From Vibrio tarriae (GTDB lineage: Bacteria > Pseudomonadota > Gammaproteobacteria > Enterobacterales > Vibrionaceae), in NCBI RefSeq assembly GCF_002216685.1, contig NZ_CP022353.1, positions 1,364,001 through 1,428,000 on the forward strand: a DNA stretch of 64,000 nucleotides, in the 5' to 3' direction. Within the stretch, counting starts at the first letter, position 1, and each line of letters begins with the position of its first letter. Below the pieces are notes generated by a model, which was not told where the DNA came from, did not search any database, and worked only from the letters and a program-made list of their open reading frames with translations. Below are positions 8,568 to 17,377 of this stretch, piece by piece. The position numbers and the translations under genes were made by a program.

Positions 8568-9506
8568 TTAACCTTGCTGAGCCATTTTGAGTACTGTGGC
8601 TTTGCCTTGTAGCAAGGCGTATTCACTACTTCCGGAAGGGATCAACACACACACGTTTTGTGTTTCTTGCTGAGCTTGTAAGAGTAAAGTGCTCAATTCA
8701 ACCGACGAGTTGAAGCTCTGCCGCTGTGCATCTCGACGACACAAATCCACAAACGCAAATGGACAATCTTGGGTATGCAGCACCAACTCAGCTTGTTGCA
8801 TATAACGCAGCGCTTTCAGTGACAACAACTCAACATCCGCTCCAAACTCGATCCACGTCGTTGCAGAAACCTTGTCCGTAGATTGAGTAAGCAGATGAAT
8901 ATATATGCGTTCTAATGACTCTCTATCTTGAGCATTTTTGACTTCCGGATGGGCAAAAAATCGCTCCCAAAACTGACGACGTAGATCAACACTCGGTAAG
9001 AAATCTTTGATCGAATTACGCTTTGATGCACCGAAATCCGCCAAAAGTGCAAGATTTTGCGCTAAAACAGCTTCCAAGGTTTCACGAATATTACGAATCA
9101 ACACTGGAGATGCGCCGCCGCTGGAAATGGCGAGCTGAATGCGGCCTCTTTCAATCATTGAGGGGGTAATGAAATCGCAGTATGGCTGATCATCCACCAC
9201 ATTGACTAATATGCCCTGCTCTTTCGCATCCTTGTACACCTGATGATTCAATTCTGGATTATCTGTGGTTGCCCATACTTGAACATAACGCTTATCTAAC
9301 CAGTGTGATGAATAAAAATGCTGAATCCAGTGACATTTCCCCTGTTCAATCCAAGCCTGTAAAGCGGGGGCAACTTGCGGCGAAATCACAGTGACTTTAG
9401 CGTCCGCTCTCAATAGCGCATCAATCTTTCGGCAGGCCACTTCGCCGCCCCCGACGACCAAAACGGGTTTATTGGTCAAATCCAAAAACAGAGGAAAATA
9501 GCGCAT
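8568..9506 (-). CDS. Siroheme synthase-like protein (CysG N-domain plus methyltransferase remnant)
   Basis: A 312-aa protein. Residues 1-150 are the Met8/CysG-N precorrin-2 dehydrogenase/sirohydrochlorin ferrochelatase fold: NAD-binding VLVVGGGEVACRK, then VNVVDDQPYCDFITPS and the ISSGGASPVL loop. Residues 150-210 match the helical linker domain. Residues from about 215 on resemble the first third of the uroporphyrinogen methyltransferase domain (ELLSLKALRYMQQAELVL). The glycine-rich GPGDP-type SAM motif is lost, and the domain stops far short of its usual length. It likely still performs NAD-dependent oxidation and/or iron insertion, with methylation done elsewhere. It stands alone. Confidence 0.85.
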   Translation of the reverse strand: MRYFPLFLDLTNKPVLVVGGGEVACRKIDALLRADAKVTVISPQVAPALQAWIEQGKCHWIQHFYSSHWLDKRYVQVWATTDNPELNHQVYKDAKEQGILVNVVDDQPYCDFITPSMIERGRIQLAISSGGASPVLIRNIRETLEAVLAQNLALLADFGASKRNSIKDFLPSVDLRRQFWERFFAHPEVKNAQDRESLERIYIHLLTQSTDKVSATTWIEFGADVELLSLKALRYMQQAELVLHTQDCPFAFVDLCRRDAQRQSFNSSVELSTLLLQAQQETQNVCVLIPSGSSEYALLQGKATVLKMAQQG

Positions 9507-9961
9507 AGTACATCTTATGGTTGTCCATCCTTAACTGGCACTCATGCTACCAAAAATGGGGCAAGAAAAGCATCTAATAACCAGAATGAAATAAAATCTG
9601 TGCAAATTTCACCCATAAATCAGTGAATCCGACTAATCCTTAACAAATTAATAGAACTATTAATTAGAACTTGGTTCACTCACCGCCACGCCATCCTGTT
9701 GCACCACTCTGTCACTCAGTTGCACTATTTACATTTATTTAACACTTCGCCATTCTTGGCGCAGTTAAGGAATGGGGGAATTAAGCAACTCTTTTCACTC
9801 GTTGTTTGAGAAATCTGACATCCTTACCTACGCTTACAACTGGTTGATTTGTCAATGTGCAACCACATAGGCATCAACCTATAACTGAAGAAACACAACA
9901 TAGCTGAACTCTTGTATCAGGTGTCACCTGGTCAAAAACGGATCAAACAGGAAGGATACAA
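9507..9961. promoter_or_regulatory. Regulatory region before aapJ with two palindromes
   Basis: This 455-bp gap between the siroheme-synthase-like gene and aapJ has no coding potential. It holds an AT-rich palindrome, AATTAATAG-AA-CTATTAATT, at 9646-9665. It also holds CAGGTG-T-CACCTG at 9918-9930, 31 bp before the aapJ start. Both could bind regulators of amino acid uptake, the second in the leader or near the promoter. I cannot place a convincing -35/-10 pair. Confidence 0.45.
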
Positions 9962-10990
9962 ATGGCGAATAAACTCACTGTTCTTGCTTCTGTCGTCGCA
10001 GCCTCGTCTGCAATGCTGAGCCTCTCGGCATCAGCCGCAGAAAGCACTCTAGACAAAGTGTTATCTCAAGGTTTTATTACTTGTGGCGTCAGTACAGGCT
10101 TACCGGGTTTTTCTAACCCAAATGCAAAAGGGGAATGGGAAGGGATCGACGTTGAATATTGTCAAGCAATGGCAGCAGCTGTTCTTGGGGATAAAACCAA
10201 AGTTAAATTTGTACCACTCACCGCGAAAGAGCGTTTCACTGCGCTGCAATCCGGTGAAATTGATGTTCTGTCTCGTAACACAACATGGACTCTGCAACGT
10301 GATAGCGCCTTGGGTCTTAACTTTGTCGGCGTGAACTACTACGACGGCCAAGGTTTCATGGTGAAAAAAGATTTGGGTGTGAAAAGCGCCAAAGAACTGA
10401 ATGGCGCGTCAGTCTGTGTTCAATCGGGCACCACAACAGAACTCAACTTGGCAGACTACTTCCGCAATAGCGGTATGACTTACAAACCTGTGGTATTTGA
10501 TACTGCAGCTCAAACTTCAAAAGGCTTTGATGCCGGTCGTTGTGATGTTCTGACGACTGACCAATCGGGTCTGTATGCACTGCGCCTCAATTTAGAAAAA
10601 CCAGACTCTGCGGTCGTTCTACCTGAAATCATCTCTAAAGAGCCTCTAGGCCCTGTGGTTCGTCAGGATGATGATAAGTGGTTCAACGTCGCTAAATGGG
10701 TACTGTACGCCATGGTCAATGCTGAAGAGTACGGTATCACATCGAAAAACGTCGATGAGATGATGAAGTCAGACAACCCAGAAGTAAAACGTATCCTTGG
10801 TCTTGATGGTCCGAAAGGAACGGGTCTTGGCATTCGTGATGACTGGAGTTACCAAATTGTTAAGCAAGTGGGTAACTACGGCGAAAGCTTCGATCGCACG
10901 GTCGGCTCTGGCTCACCACTAAAAATTGACCGAGGTGTGAATGCACTCTGGAATGCGGGCGGCTTTATGTACGCACCACCTATCCGTTAA
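9962..10990 (+). CDS. aapJ: Polar amino acid ABC transporter, binding protein AapJ
   Basis: A periplasmic binding protein for L-amino acids, 342 aa. Residues 1-26 form a Sec signal peptide ending ASAAE. The mature part begins TLDKVLSQGFITCGVSTG, typical of the AapJ/BztA branch of solute-binding family 3. The ATG follows AGGAAGG at good distance. It is first of four genes (aapJQMP). A large stem-loop lies between it and aapQ, consistent with the binding protein being made in excess over the membrane parts. Confidence 0.95.
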   Translation: MANKLTVLASVVAASSAMLSLSASAAESTLDKVLSQGFITCGVSTGLPGFSNPNAKGEWEGIDVEYCQAMAAAVLGDKTKVKFVPLTAKERFTALQSGEIDVLSRNTTWTLQRDSALGLNFVGVNYYDGQGFMVKKDLGVKSAKELNGASVCVQSGTTTELNLADYFRNSGMTYKPVVFDTAAQTSKGFDAGRCDVLTTDQSGLYALRLNLEKPDSAVVLPEIISKEPLGPVVRQDDDKWFNVAKWVLYAMVNAEEYGITSKNVDEMMKSDNPEVKRILGLDGPKGTGLGIRDDWSYQIVKQVGNYGESFDRTVGSGSPLKIDRGVNALWNAGGFMYAPPIR

Positions 10991-11013
10991 TTGATAACTA
11001 TAATCCCGACCAC

Positions 11014-11054
11014 CTTAAAGCTGCAGTACGAGACGTGCGTACTGCGGCTTTAAG
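11014..11054 (+). terminator. Intercistronic stem-loop after aapJ
   Basis: A 16-bp stem (11014-11029 with 11039-11054, one T-G wobble) has a 9-nt loop. No T run follows (TAAAAGG comes next), so it is more likely an mRNA-stabilising or partial attenuating structure than a full terminator. Confidence 0.75.
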
Positions 11055-11115
11055 TAAAAGGAATCTGCGCTTGGCTTAGCTCCGAGCACAAAAATGGATA
11101 AGAGGTTATTGTTGT

Positions 11116-12321
11116 ATGAAACCCACAAATAAAGCGACGCCAGAGAATTCTGACGCGCATTCCAAGCATACCAATTTGCTTTATAACCCAACCTTCCGTT
11201 CGGTTGTGTTCCAACTTCTCGCCGTTTGTGTACTAGCATTTTTTCTCTACACCATAGTAAACAATACGCTAACCAACCTCGAGTCTAGGGGTATCGCCAC
11301 CGGATTCGCGTTCTTAGATCAACCGGCTGGCTTCGGTATCAGCCAATCACTGATAGAGTATGATGAGACTTACAGTTACGGTCGAACCTTCATAGTCGGC
11401 TTACTCAATACAGCTCTGGTTTCTTTATTGGGTATTATTCTCGCCACACTACTGGGATTCGTATTAGGTATTGCACGTTTATCAAGCAACTGGTTGATTA
11501 GTCGTCTTGCCGCTGTATACATTGAGACCTTTCGTAACATTCCCTTGCTGCTACAAATCTTCTTCTGGTACTTCGTTGTCTTACAAGCCTTACCTTCGGC
11601 GAAGCAGAGTATGCATTTAGGTGAGTGGGTCTATTTAAATGTTAAAGGTCTTTACTTGGTTAAACCGATTTTTGAAGCCAACAGCATGTGGGTGTTTATC
11701 GCTCTCATTGCTGGTGTTACCGCTTGTTGGGTATTGAGCATTTGGGCCAGAAATCGCCAACGTTTAACGGGACAACAAACCCCGATGGGACGATACATAC
11801 TCTTACTGTGTGTTGCTTTCCCAGTTTTGGTTTATTTTCTACTCGGTCAGCCAATCAGTACGGAATATCCCGTACTACGCGGATTTAACTTCCAAGGCGG
11901 GATCTCGGTACTGCCTGAACTGGCGGCATTACTGGTCGCCTTGACCATCTATACCGCATCTTTCATCGCAGAGATTGTGCGCTCAGGGATTAATGCGGTC
12001 AGCCACGGGCAAACGGAAGCAGCAATGTCTCTCGGTTTAACTCGTACGAAAACCTTAAAACTGGTCATTATTCCTCAAGCACTCAGGATCATCATTCCAC
12101 CGCTGACTAGCCAATATCTGAATCTAACCAAAAACTCCTCACTGGCCATGGCTATTGGCTACCCAGACTTGGTTTCTGTATTTGCGGGCACAACCCTCAA
12201 CCAAACAGGACAAGCGATTGAGATCATTTCGATGACCATGTTGGTCTATCTCACGCTGAGTTTATTAACTTCAGCCTTAATGAACCTGTATAACCGTAAA
12301 GTGGCACTGGTGGAGAGATAA
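11116..12321 (+). CDS. aapQ: Amino acid ABC transporter permease AapQ
   Basis: An inner-membrane permease, 401 aa, of the HisM/GlnP type with the long insertion typical of AapQ/BztB. Membrane segments include about 33-52 (VFQLLAVCVLAFFLYTIV), 90-120, 190-210 and several in the C-terminal half. The conserved EAA loop that contacts the ATPase is visible as TEAAMSLGLTRTKTLKLVIIPQALR. The gene ends two bases before aapM, so the two permeases are translationally linked. Confidence 0.95.
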   Translation: MKPTNKATPENSDAHSKHTNLLYNPTFRSVVFQLLAVCVLAFFLYTIVNNTLTNLESRGIATGFAFLDQPAGFGISQSLIEYDETYSYGRTFIVGLLNTALVSLLGIILATLLGFVLGIARLSSNWLISRLAAVYIETFRNIPLLLQIFFWYFVVLQALPSAKQSMHLGEWVYLNVKGLYLVKPIFEANSMWVFIALIAGVTACWVLSIWARNRQRLTGQQTPMGRYILLLCVAFPVLVYFLLGQPISTEYPVLRGFNFQGGISVLPELAALLVALTIYTASFIAEIVRSGINAVSHGQTEAAMSLGLTRTKTLKLVIIPQALRIIIPPLTSQYLNLTKNSSLAMAIGYPDLVSVFAGTTLNQTGQAIEIISMTMLVYLTLSLLTSALMNLYNRKVALVER

Positions 12322-12323
12322 TT

Positions 12324-13421
12324 ATGGCAACACATCAATTTCAACCTAGCCTACCGCCGCCATCCAACACAACAGGGGTCGTCGGTTGGTTACGGAAAAA
12401 TTTATTTAATGGCGTGTTTAACTCAATCGCAACCTTGGTGTTAGGTTACTTAGCTATTCAAGGCCTCTTAAACATCCTCGATTGGGCGATTTTTAACGCC
12501 AACTGGAGCGGAACCACGCGTAACGACTGCACCCTTGAGGGCGCTTGCTGGGTATTCATCAGTGTCCGCTGGGAGCAGTTCATGTACGGCTTCTACCCCG
12601 CTGCAGAACTATGGAGACCAAGGCTATTCTTCTTCACTCTGGCTCTTTTTGTCGCACTACTGGCTTATGAAAAGACACCAAAGCGAGGTTGGATTTGGCT
12701 GGTTTTCGTTAACCTCTATCCCTTCTTCGCTGCCCTACTTCTTTATGGTGGTGTCTTCGGGCTGGAAGTGGTCGAAACCCATAAATGGGGTGGATTGTTA
12801 GTCACTTTGATCATCGCTTTAGTCGGCATCATCGCTTCACTACCAATTGGCGTTGCACTGGCTTTAGGACGTCGCTCCGACATGCCCATTATTCGCAGCT
12901 TATGTACCGTCTACATTGAGGTATGGCGTGGGGTGCCTTTAATTACCGTACTTTTCATGGCTTCGGTAATGCTGCCACTCTTTTTATCTCAAGGCAGTGA
13001 GATAGATAAACTACTGCGTGCCTTGATTGGCGTGGTGATGTTCAGTGCCGCGTACATGGCGGAAGTGATCCGTGGTGGTTTGCAAGCGATTCCCAAAGGT
13101 CAGTATGAGGCGGCCGATGCGCTAGGTCTAAGTTACTGGAAAAAAATGGGGCTGATTATTCTGCCGCAAGCGCTGAAAATCACCATTCCATCGATTGTAA
13201 ATACCTTTATTGGTTTATTTAAAGACACCAGTCTGGTGTTGATTATCGGCATGTTTGATGTGCTCGGCATCGGACAATCCGCCAATACCGACCCTAATTG
13301 GCTCGGTTTTGCTACAGAAAGTTATGTTTTTGTCGCGTTAGTGTTCTGGATCTTCTGCTTTGGCATGTCGAGATACTCGATTTGGCTCGAAGGCAAGCTC
13401 CATACCGGTCACAAACGATAA
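12324..13421 (+). CDS. aapM: Amino acid ABC transporter permease AapM
   Basis: The second permease of the transporter, 365 aa, paralogous to AapQ. It has an N-terminal segment at about 30-55, hydrophobic segments through the middle, and an EAA loop ([26 protein letters not shown]). It pairs with AapQ to form the membrane channel driven by AapP. It starts two bases after the aapQ stop. Confidence 0.95.
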   Translation: MATHQFQPSLPPPSNTTGVVGWLRKNLFNGVFNSIATLVLGYLAIQGLLNILDWAIFNANWSGTTRNDCTLEGACWVFISVRWEQFMYGFYPAAELWRPRLFFFTLALFVALLAYEKTPKRGWIWLVFVNLYPFFAALLLYGGVFGLEVVETHKWGGLLVTLIIALVGIIASLPIGVALALGRRSDMPIIRSLCTVYIEVWRGVPLITVLFMASVMLPLFLSQGSEIDKLLRALIGVVMFSAAYMAEVIRGGLQAIPKGQYEAADALGLSYWKKMGLIILPQALKITIPSIVNTFIGLFKDTSLVLIIGMFDVLGIGQSANTDPNWLGFATESYVFVALVFWIFCFGMSRYSIWLEGKLHTGHKR

Positions 13422-13443
13422 GTCACTTTGCAAGGAACGTATT

Positions 13444-14199
13444 ATGACGCAACAACTCAACCAAGATTTTATGATTCAAATTAAAGACATGAATAAATGG
13501 TATGGTGAATTTCACGTGCTGAAAAACATCAATCTGAATGTCAAAAAAGGCGAACGTATCGTGATTTGCGGGCCATCCGGCTCAGGAAAATCGACCATGA
13601 TCCGCTGTATTAACCGTCTTGAAGAGCACCAAAAAGGGCAAATCATGGTAGCGGGGAATGAGCTAACCGAAGATTTGAAAGATATCGAACTAGTACGCCG
13701 TGAAGTCGGCATGTGTTTTCAACATTTCAATCTTTTCCCTCATCTGACAGTTTTGGAAAATTGCACGCTCGCGCCGATTTGGGTCAAGAAAATGCCCAAA
13801 GATAAGGCGGAAGAAATTGCCATGAAATATCTCACTCGGGTGCGTATTCCAGAGCAAGCGGATAAATATCCAGGTCAGCTCTCCGGTGGTCAACAGCAAC
13901 GGGTTGCCATTGCTCGATCACTCTGTATGAACCCGCAAATTATGCTGTTTGATGAGCCCACATCAGCACTCGACCCCGAAATGGTGCGTGAAGTGCTGGA
14001 TGTCATGGTTGAACTTGCAGAAGAAGGTATGACCATGCTATGTGTGACCCACGAAATGGGCTTTGCGAAAGAAGTGGCAGACCGAGTTATTTTCATGGAT
14101 GCAGGAGAAATCATTGAGGAAAATAACCCTAAAGAATTCTTTGAAAACCCGCAATCGGATCGTACACAGAACTTCCTTGCACAGATCCTGCATCACTAA
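13444..14199 (+). CDS. aapP: Amino acid ABC transporter ATPase AapP
   Basis: A cytoplasmic ATPase of the polar amino acid transporter, 251 aa. It has Walker [10 protein letters not shown] (43-51), the Q-loop ([15 protein letters not shown]), ABC signature LSGGQQQR, Walker B with D-loop ([12 protein letters not shown]) and the switch His in CVTHEMGFA. The frame is open further upstream, but the ATG at 13444 is chosen: AAGGAA at 13432-13437 precedes it, and [20 protein letters not shown] fits the family start. An earlier start would overlap aapM. It is last of the operon and is followed by a terminator. Confidence 0.96.
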   Translation: MTQQLNQDFMIQIKDMNKWYGEFHVLKNINLNVKKGERIVICGPSGSGKSTMIRCINRLEEHQKGQIMVAGNELTEDLKDIELVRREVGMCFQHFNLFPHLTVLENCTLAPIWVKKMPKDKAEEIAMKYLTRVRIPEQADKYPGQLSGGQQQRVAIARSLCMNPQIMLFDEPTSALDPEMVREVLDVMVELAEEGMTMLCVTHEMGFAKEVADRVIFMDAGEIIEENNPKEFFENPQSDRTQNFLAQILHH

Positions 14200-14226
14200 T
14201 CCGCGGTACTCACTTCATCGTCATTG

Positions 14227-14259
14227 ATTCAGAAGCGTTAATCGCTTCTGAATTCTTTT
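14227..14259 (+). terminator. Terminator of the aap operon
   Basis: Stem ATTCAGAAGCG (14227-14237) and CGCTTCTGAAT (14243-14253), loop TTAAT, followed by TCTTTT. Confidence 0.85.
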
Positions 14260-14443
14260 AAAATCATGCAAATAAAATGAATGCAATCGGTGAATGAGAT
14301 GAAACATCGTGTTACAACTGCACATAACCTTAACCACCGATTTTGATTATTATTGAGTTAGACAGCACAAGGGGCTTGAAATTTATGGCATTGAGCCTCA
14401 TAACTGTCCCTGTAGCAATCAGTACTTTTAATAGAGGAAAAGT

Positions 14444-15115
14444 ATGAATACGCCAATGTTTACCAGAACTTCCAGCTTGGAACGTACTCTTGAAACCAAC
14501 AAGGTTTTGAAGAATACCTACTTCCTGCTTTCTATGACCCTTGTCACCAGTGCGATTGCCGCAATGGCGACTATGGCTATCGGCATTTCGCCTATCGTTG
14601 CTTTAGTGATGCAGTTGGCTGCCATTGGCATTCTGTTTTTCGTGATGCCAAAAGCGATTAACTCATCGTCAGGCGTAGTATGGACTTTTGCCTTTACTGG
14701 ACTGATGGGTGGTGCTCTTGGTCCAATGCTTAATTTCTATGCGGCGATGCCAAATGGCCCGATCGTCATTGCGCAAGCACTAGGCCTGACTGGTATGGTG
14801 TTTTTAGGTCTCTCAGCTTATACAATTACCAGCAAGAAAGATTTCTCTTTCATGCGTAATTTCCTATTCGCTGGCTTGATCATTGTGATTGTTGCTGCAT
14901 TGATTAACATCTTTGTTGGCTCAACGGTGGCTCATCTGGCTATCAGCAGTGTTTCTGCACTGGTGTTTTCGGGTTTCATTCTATTTGATACCAGCCGTAT
15001 TGTGCGTGGTGAAGAAACCAACTATATCTCTGCAACGATTTCTATGTACTTGAATATCCTGAACCTGTTCACTAGCTTGTTGAGCATTCTGGGTATCATG
15101 AACAACAACGATTAA
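14444..15115 (+). CDS. yccA: Bax inhibitor-1 family membrane protein YccA
   Basis: An inner-membrane protein of the BI-1/YccA family, 223 aa, with seven predicted membrane segments from about residue 25 to the C terminus. In E. coli, YccA interacts with and modulates the FtsH protease. The family features seen are the short cytosolic N terminus, the GLSAYTITSKKDFSFMR loop between the third and fourth segments from the end, and FDTSRIV near 185. AGAGGAAAAGT precedes the ATG. Its neighbour is tusE, as in E. coli. Confidence 0.92.
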   Translation: MNTPMFTRTSSLERTLETNKVLKNTYFLLSMTLVTSAIAAMATMAIGISPIVALVMQLAAIGILFFVMPKAINSSSGVVWTFAFTGLMGGALGPMLNFYAAMPNGPIVIAQALGLTGMVFLGLSAYTITSKKDFSFMRNFLFAGLIIVIVAALINIFVGSTVAHLAISSVSALVFSGFILFDTSRIVRGEETNYISATISMYLNILNLFTSLLSILGIMNNND

Positions 15116-15136
15116 TCGCTTAGATCGTTTCATGTT

Positions 15137-15164
15137 AAGCCCGATGAACTCATCGGGCTTTTTT
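15137..15164 (+). terminator. Terminator of yccA
   Basis: Stem AAGCCCGATG (15137-15146) and CATCGGGCTT (15151-15160), loop AACT, followed by a T run to 15164. Confidence 0.92.
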
Positions 15165-15228
15165 ATGCTTGAGCCACACTTTGAGCTTCGCTACCCTATG
15201 CGCAAATTGACAACCACAGAAACTCACC

Positions 15229-15558
15229 ATGCTTGAATATCAAGGCAAAACTATCGACACCGACGCTCAAGGTTATCTTCTTGACTTTACACAATGGGAA
15301 GAAGGGATGATCGCTCTTTTAGCAGAGCAAGAAGGGATTGAACTGACGGATGCCCATTTAGAAGTGGTTCATTTTGTCCGTCGTTTCTATGAGGAGTTTA
15401 AAACTTCCCCTGCCATTCGTATGTTGGTCAAAGCGATGGAAAAAGAGCACGGCCCAGAAAAAGGCAACAGTAAGTACCTGTTTAAACTCTTTCCGAAAGG
15501 CCCCGCCAAACAAGCGACAAAACTGGCTGGCTTACCAAAACCGGCGAAGTGCTTATAA
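15229..15558 (+). CDS. tusE: Sulfurtransferase TusE
   Basis: The last carrier of the TusA-TusBCD-TusE sulfur relay, which passes sulfur to MnmA for 2-thiouridine at the tRNA wobble position. It has 109 aa, the usual length, and belongs to the DsrC family. The conserved penultimate Cys (KCL at the end) is the active site, and [17 protein letters not shown] is the family core. The gene is preceded by the yccA terminator and probably has its own promoter. It converges with the acylphosphatase gene. Confidence 0.96.
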   Translation: MLEYQGKTIDTDAQGYLLDFTQWEEGMIALLAEQEGIELTDAHLEVVHFVRRFYEEFKTSPAIRMLVKAMEKEHGPEKGNSKYLFKLFPKGPAKQATKLAGLPKPAKCL

Positions 15559-15623
15559 GATTTAAAAACTCCATAGCGAAGTCATCGTATTCGGCTTCGC
15601 TCTTACACTCTTCCTACTTAATG

Positions 15624-15899
15624 CTACAAAATTTCAAACCCTTGATAGTCATGACCTGTATCACTGCTTAAGCGGCGCACTTGTCGAACGCTGGCGGTTT
15701 TAGGTCCTTCCTGCAACCATAGATATAATTCATCTAATCTGTCAGGTGAACCACAAGCCACAACTTCTACATCTCCGTTATTGAGATTTTTCGCGTAACC
15801 CGTTAAACCCAACTTCAGACCTTGATGAGACGTGTGATAGCGAAATCCCACACCTTGCACATGGCCTGATACGATAAACTTACTGCATTGTTTTTCCAT
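15624..15899 (-). CDS. yccX: Acylphosphatase
   Basis: Hydrolyses acyl phosphates. The 91-aa product has the family signature [13 protein letters not shown] (catalytic Arg) and the catalytic Asn in [13 protein letters not shown]. An in-frame ATG at 15917 exists, but the ATG at 15899 has AGGAT in front of it and gives the usual length. The yccA-tusE-yccX-rlmI neighbourhood is also that of E. coli. Confidence 0.93.
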   Translation of the reverse strand: MEKQCSKFIVSGHVQGVGFRYHTSHQGLKLGLTGYAKNLNNGDVEVVACGSPDRLDELYLWLQEGPKTASVRQVRRLSSDTGHDYQGFEIL

Positions 15900-16123
15900 C
15901 TTTTCATCCTGATTCATGCCGATGTTCAGACCACAGAATGCTTTCTTTCCTGTGGCATAAGAAAGCCATATTCATCGATACGACTTTAATGAAACTGGTT
16001 CAAGCATAGCCGATATCCACGTTATCCCAACCCTCACACCGCAAGGAAGGGGCTTTTCTTTTGCTTTTCTTCATCAGTTCCACGACAATAGCCGCCCATT
16101 TCTATTTCCATCTGAGTAGCGTA

Positions 16124-17317
16124 ATGACTCCTGCAATTTATTTGGTCAAAGGTCGAGACAAATCTTTGCGTCGTAAACATCCGTGGATTTTTTCTCGTGG
16201 GATCAGCAAAGTCGAAGGGGCCCCTGAACTGGGAGAAACTGTCGATGTTTACTCCTTTGAAGGCAAATGGTTAGCCAAAGCGGCCTACTCACCGCATTCA
16301 CAAATTACCGCTCGCGTCTGGAGCTTTGAACAAGAGCCAATTGATCGCAATTTCTTCATTAAACGCATCGAACAAGCACAATTGTTGCGCAACGATATTA
16401 TCGAACGTGATGGCTTAACCGGTTACCGTTTAATTGCCGCAGAATCAGACGGCTTACCTGGTATTACTATCGACAAATATCAAGACTATTTGGTCTGCCA
16501 ACTACTGAGTGCCGGTGCCGAGTATCAAAAACAAACTCTGGTCGAGGCATTATTACATTGCTTCCCTGAGTGCAACATCTATGAGCGTTCCGATGTTGCG
16601 GTGCGTAAAAAAGAAGGGCTGGAAGAGCGCGTAGGTGTACTGCACGGTGAATTACCACCTAAATCGGTCGTGATTGAAGAAAATGGCGTTAAGATCAGCG
16701 TCGATATTGTCGGTGGACATAAAACGGGTTTCTATCTGGATCAACGCGATAGTCGCTTCCAATCCATGAAATACGTTAAAGATAAAGAAGTGCTGAACTG
16801 CTTCTCTTATACGGGTGGTTTTGGTTTATATGCGCTGAAAGGCGGAGCTAAGCGTGTTATCAACACGGATGTCTCTCAGCCAGCTTTAGATACAGCCAAA
16901 TTCAATGCCGAATTGAACGGTTTCGATATCAGTAAAAAGCGGGCGGTGTTCTTGAATGCCGATGTGTTTAAACTGCTGCGTGAATACCGCGACCAAGGTA
17001 CACGTTTTGATGTTGTTGTCATGGATCCACCTAAATTTGCCGAATCCAAAGCCCAACTGGATGGTGCATGCCGCGGCTATAAAGACATCAACATGCTGGC
17101 AATGCAAATCTTAAACCCTGGTGGCACCCTGCTCACCTACTCTTGTTCCGGGTTAATGGATCAAGTGCTATTTCAGAAAATCATTGCCGATGCGGCTCTC
17201 GATGCTGGACGCGATGTAAAGTTTGTTGAGCGTTTTGAACAAGCGGCCGATCACCCAACAGATACCGCTTATCCTGAAGGTTTTTATCTCAAAGGCTTTG
17301 CTTGTAAGGTTTTATAA
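16124..17317 (+). CDS. rlmI: 23S rRNA m5C1962 methyltransferase RlmI
   Basis: Methylates C1962 of 23S rRNA using SAM. The N-terminal PUA domain ([21 protein letters not shown]) is followed by an EEHEE linker domain and a Rossmann methyltransferase domain. The latter has [23 protein letters not shown] and the catalytic Cys in YSCSGLM. The frame opens at 16061, but the E. coli protein (396 aa) starts just before the PUA domain. The ATG at 16124 gives 397 aa, and the additional upstream residues look unlike the family. Confidence 0.95.
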   Translation: MTPAIYLVKGRDKSLRRKHPWIFSRGISKVEGAPELGETVDVYSFEGKWLAKAAYSPHSQITARVWSFEQEPIDRNFFIKRIEQAQLLRNDIIERDGLTGYRLIAAESDGLPGITIDKYQDYLVCQLLSAGAEYQKQTLVEALLHCFPECNIYERSDVAVRKKEGLEERVGVLHGELPPKSVVIEENGVKISVDIVGGHKTGFYLDQRDSRFQSMKYVKDKEVLNCFSYTGGFGLYALKGGAKRVINTDVSQPALDTAKFNAELNGFDISKKRAVFLNADVFKLLREYRDQGTRFDVVVMDPPKFAESKAQLDGACRGYKDINMLAMQILNPGGTLLTYSCSGLMDQVLFQKIIADAALDAGRDVKFVERFEQAADHPTDTAYPEGFYLKGFACKVL

Positions 17318-17349
17318 GCGATGGCGTGAGCGAACGTTAGCAAGCATAG

Positions 17350-17377
17350 AAAAGCGGTCTCAATGGAGGCCGCTTTT
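17350..17377. terminator. Bidirectional terminator overlapping the end of the propeller-GGDEF gene
   Basis: Stem AAAAGCGGTCTC (17350-17361) and GAGGCCGCTTTT (17366-17377), one T-G wobble, loop AATG, with T runs on both strands. It ends rlmI. On the minus strand, the right arm is also the last codons and stop region of the gene ending at 17360. Confidence 0.85.
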
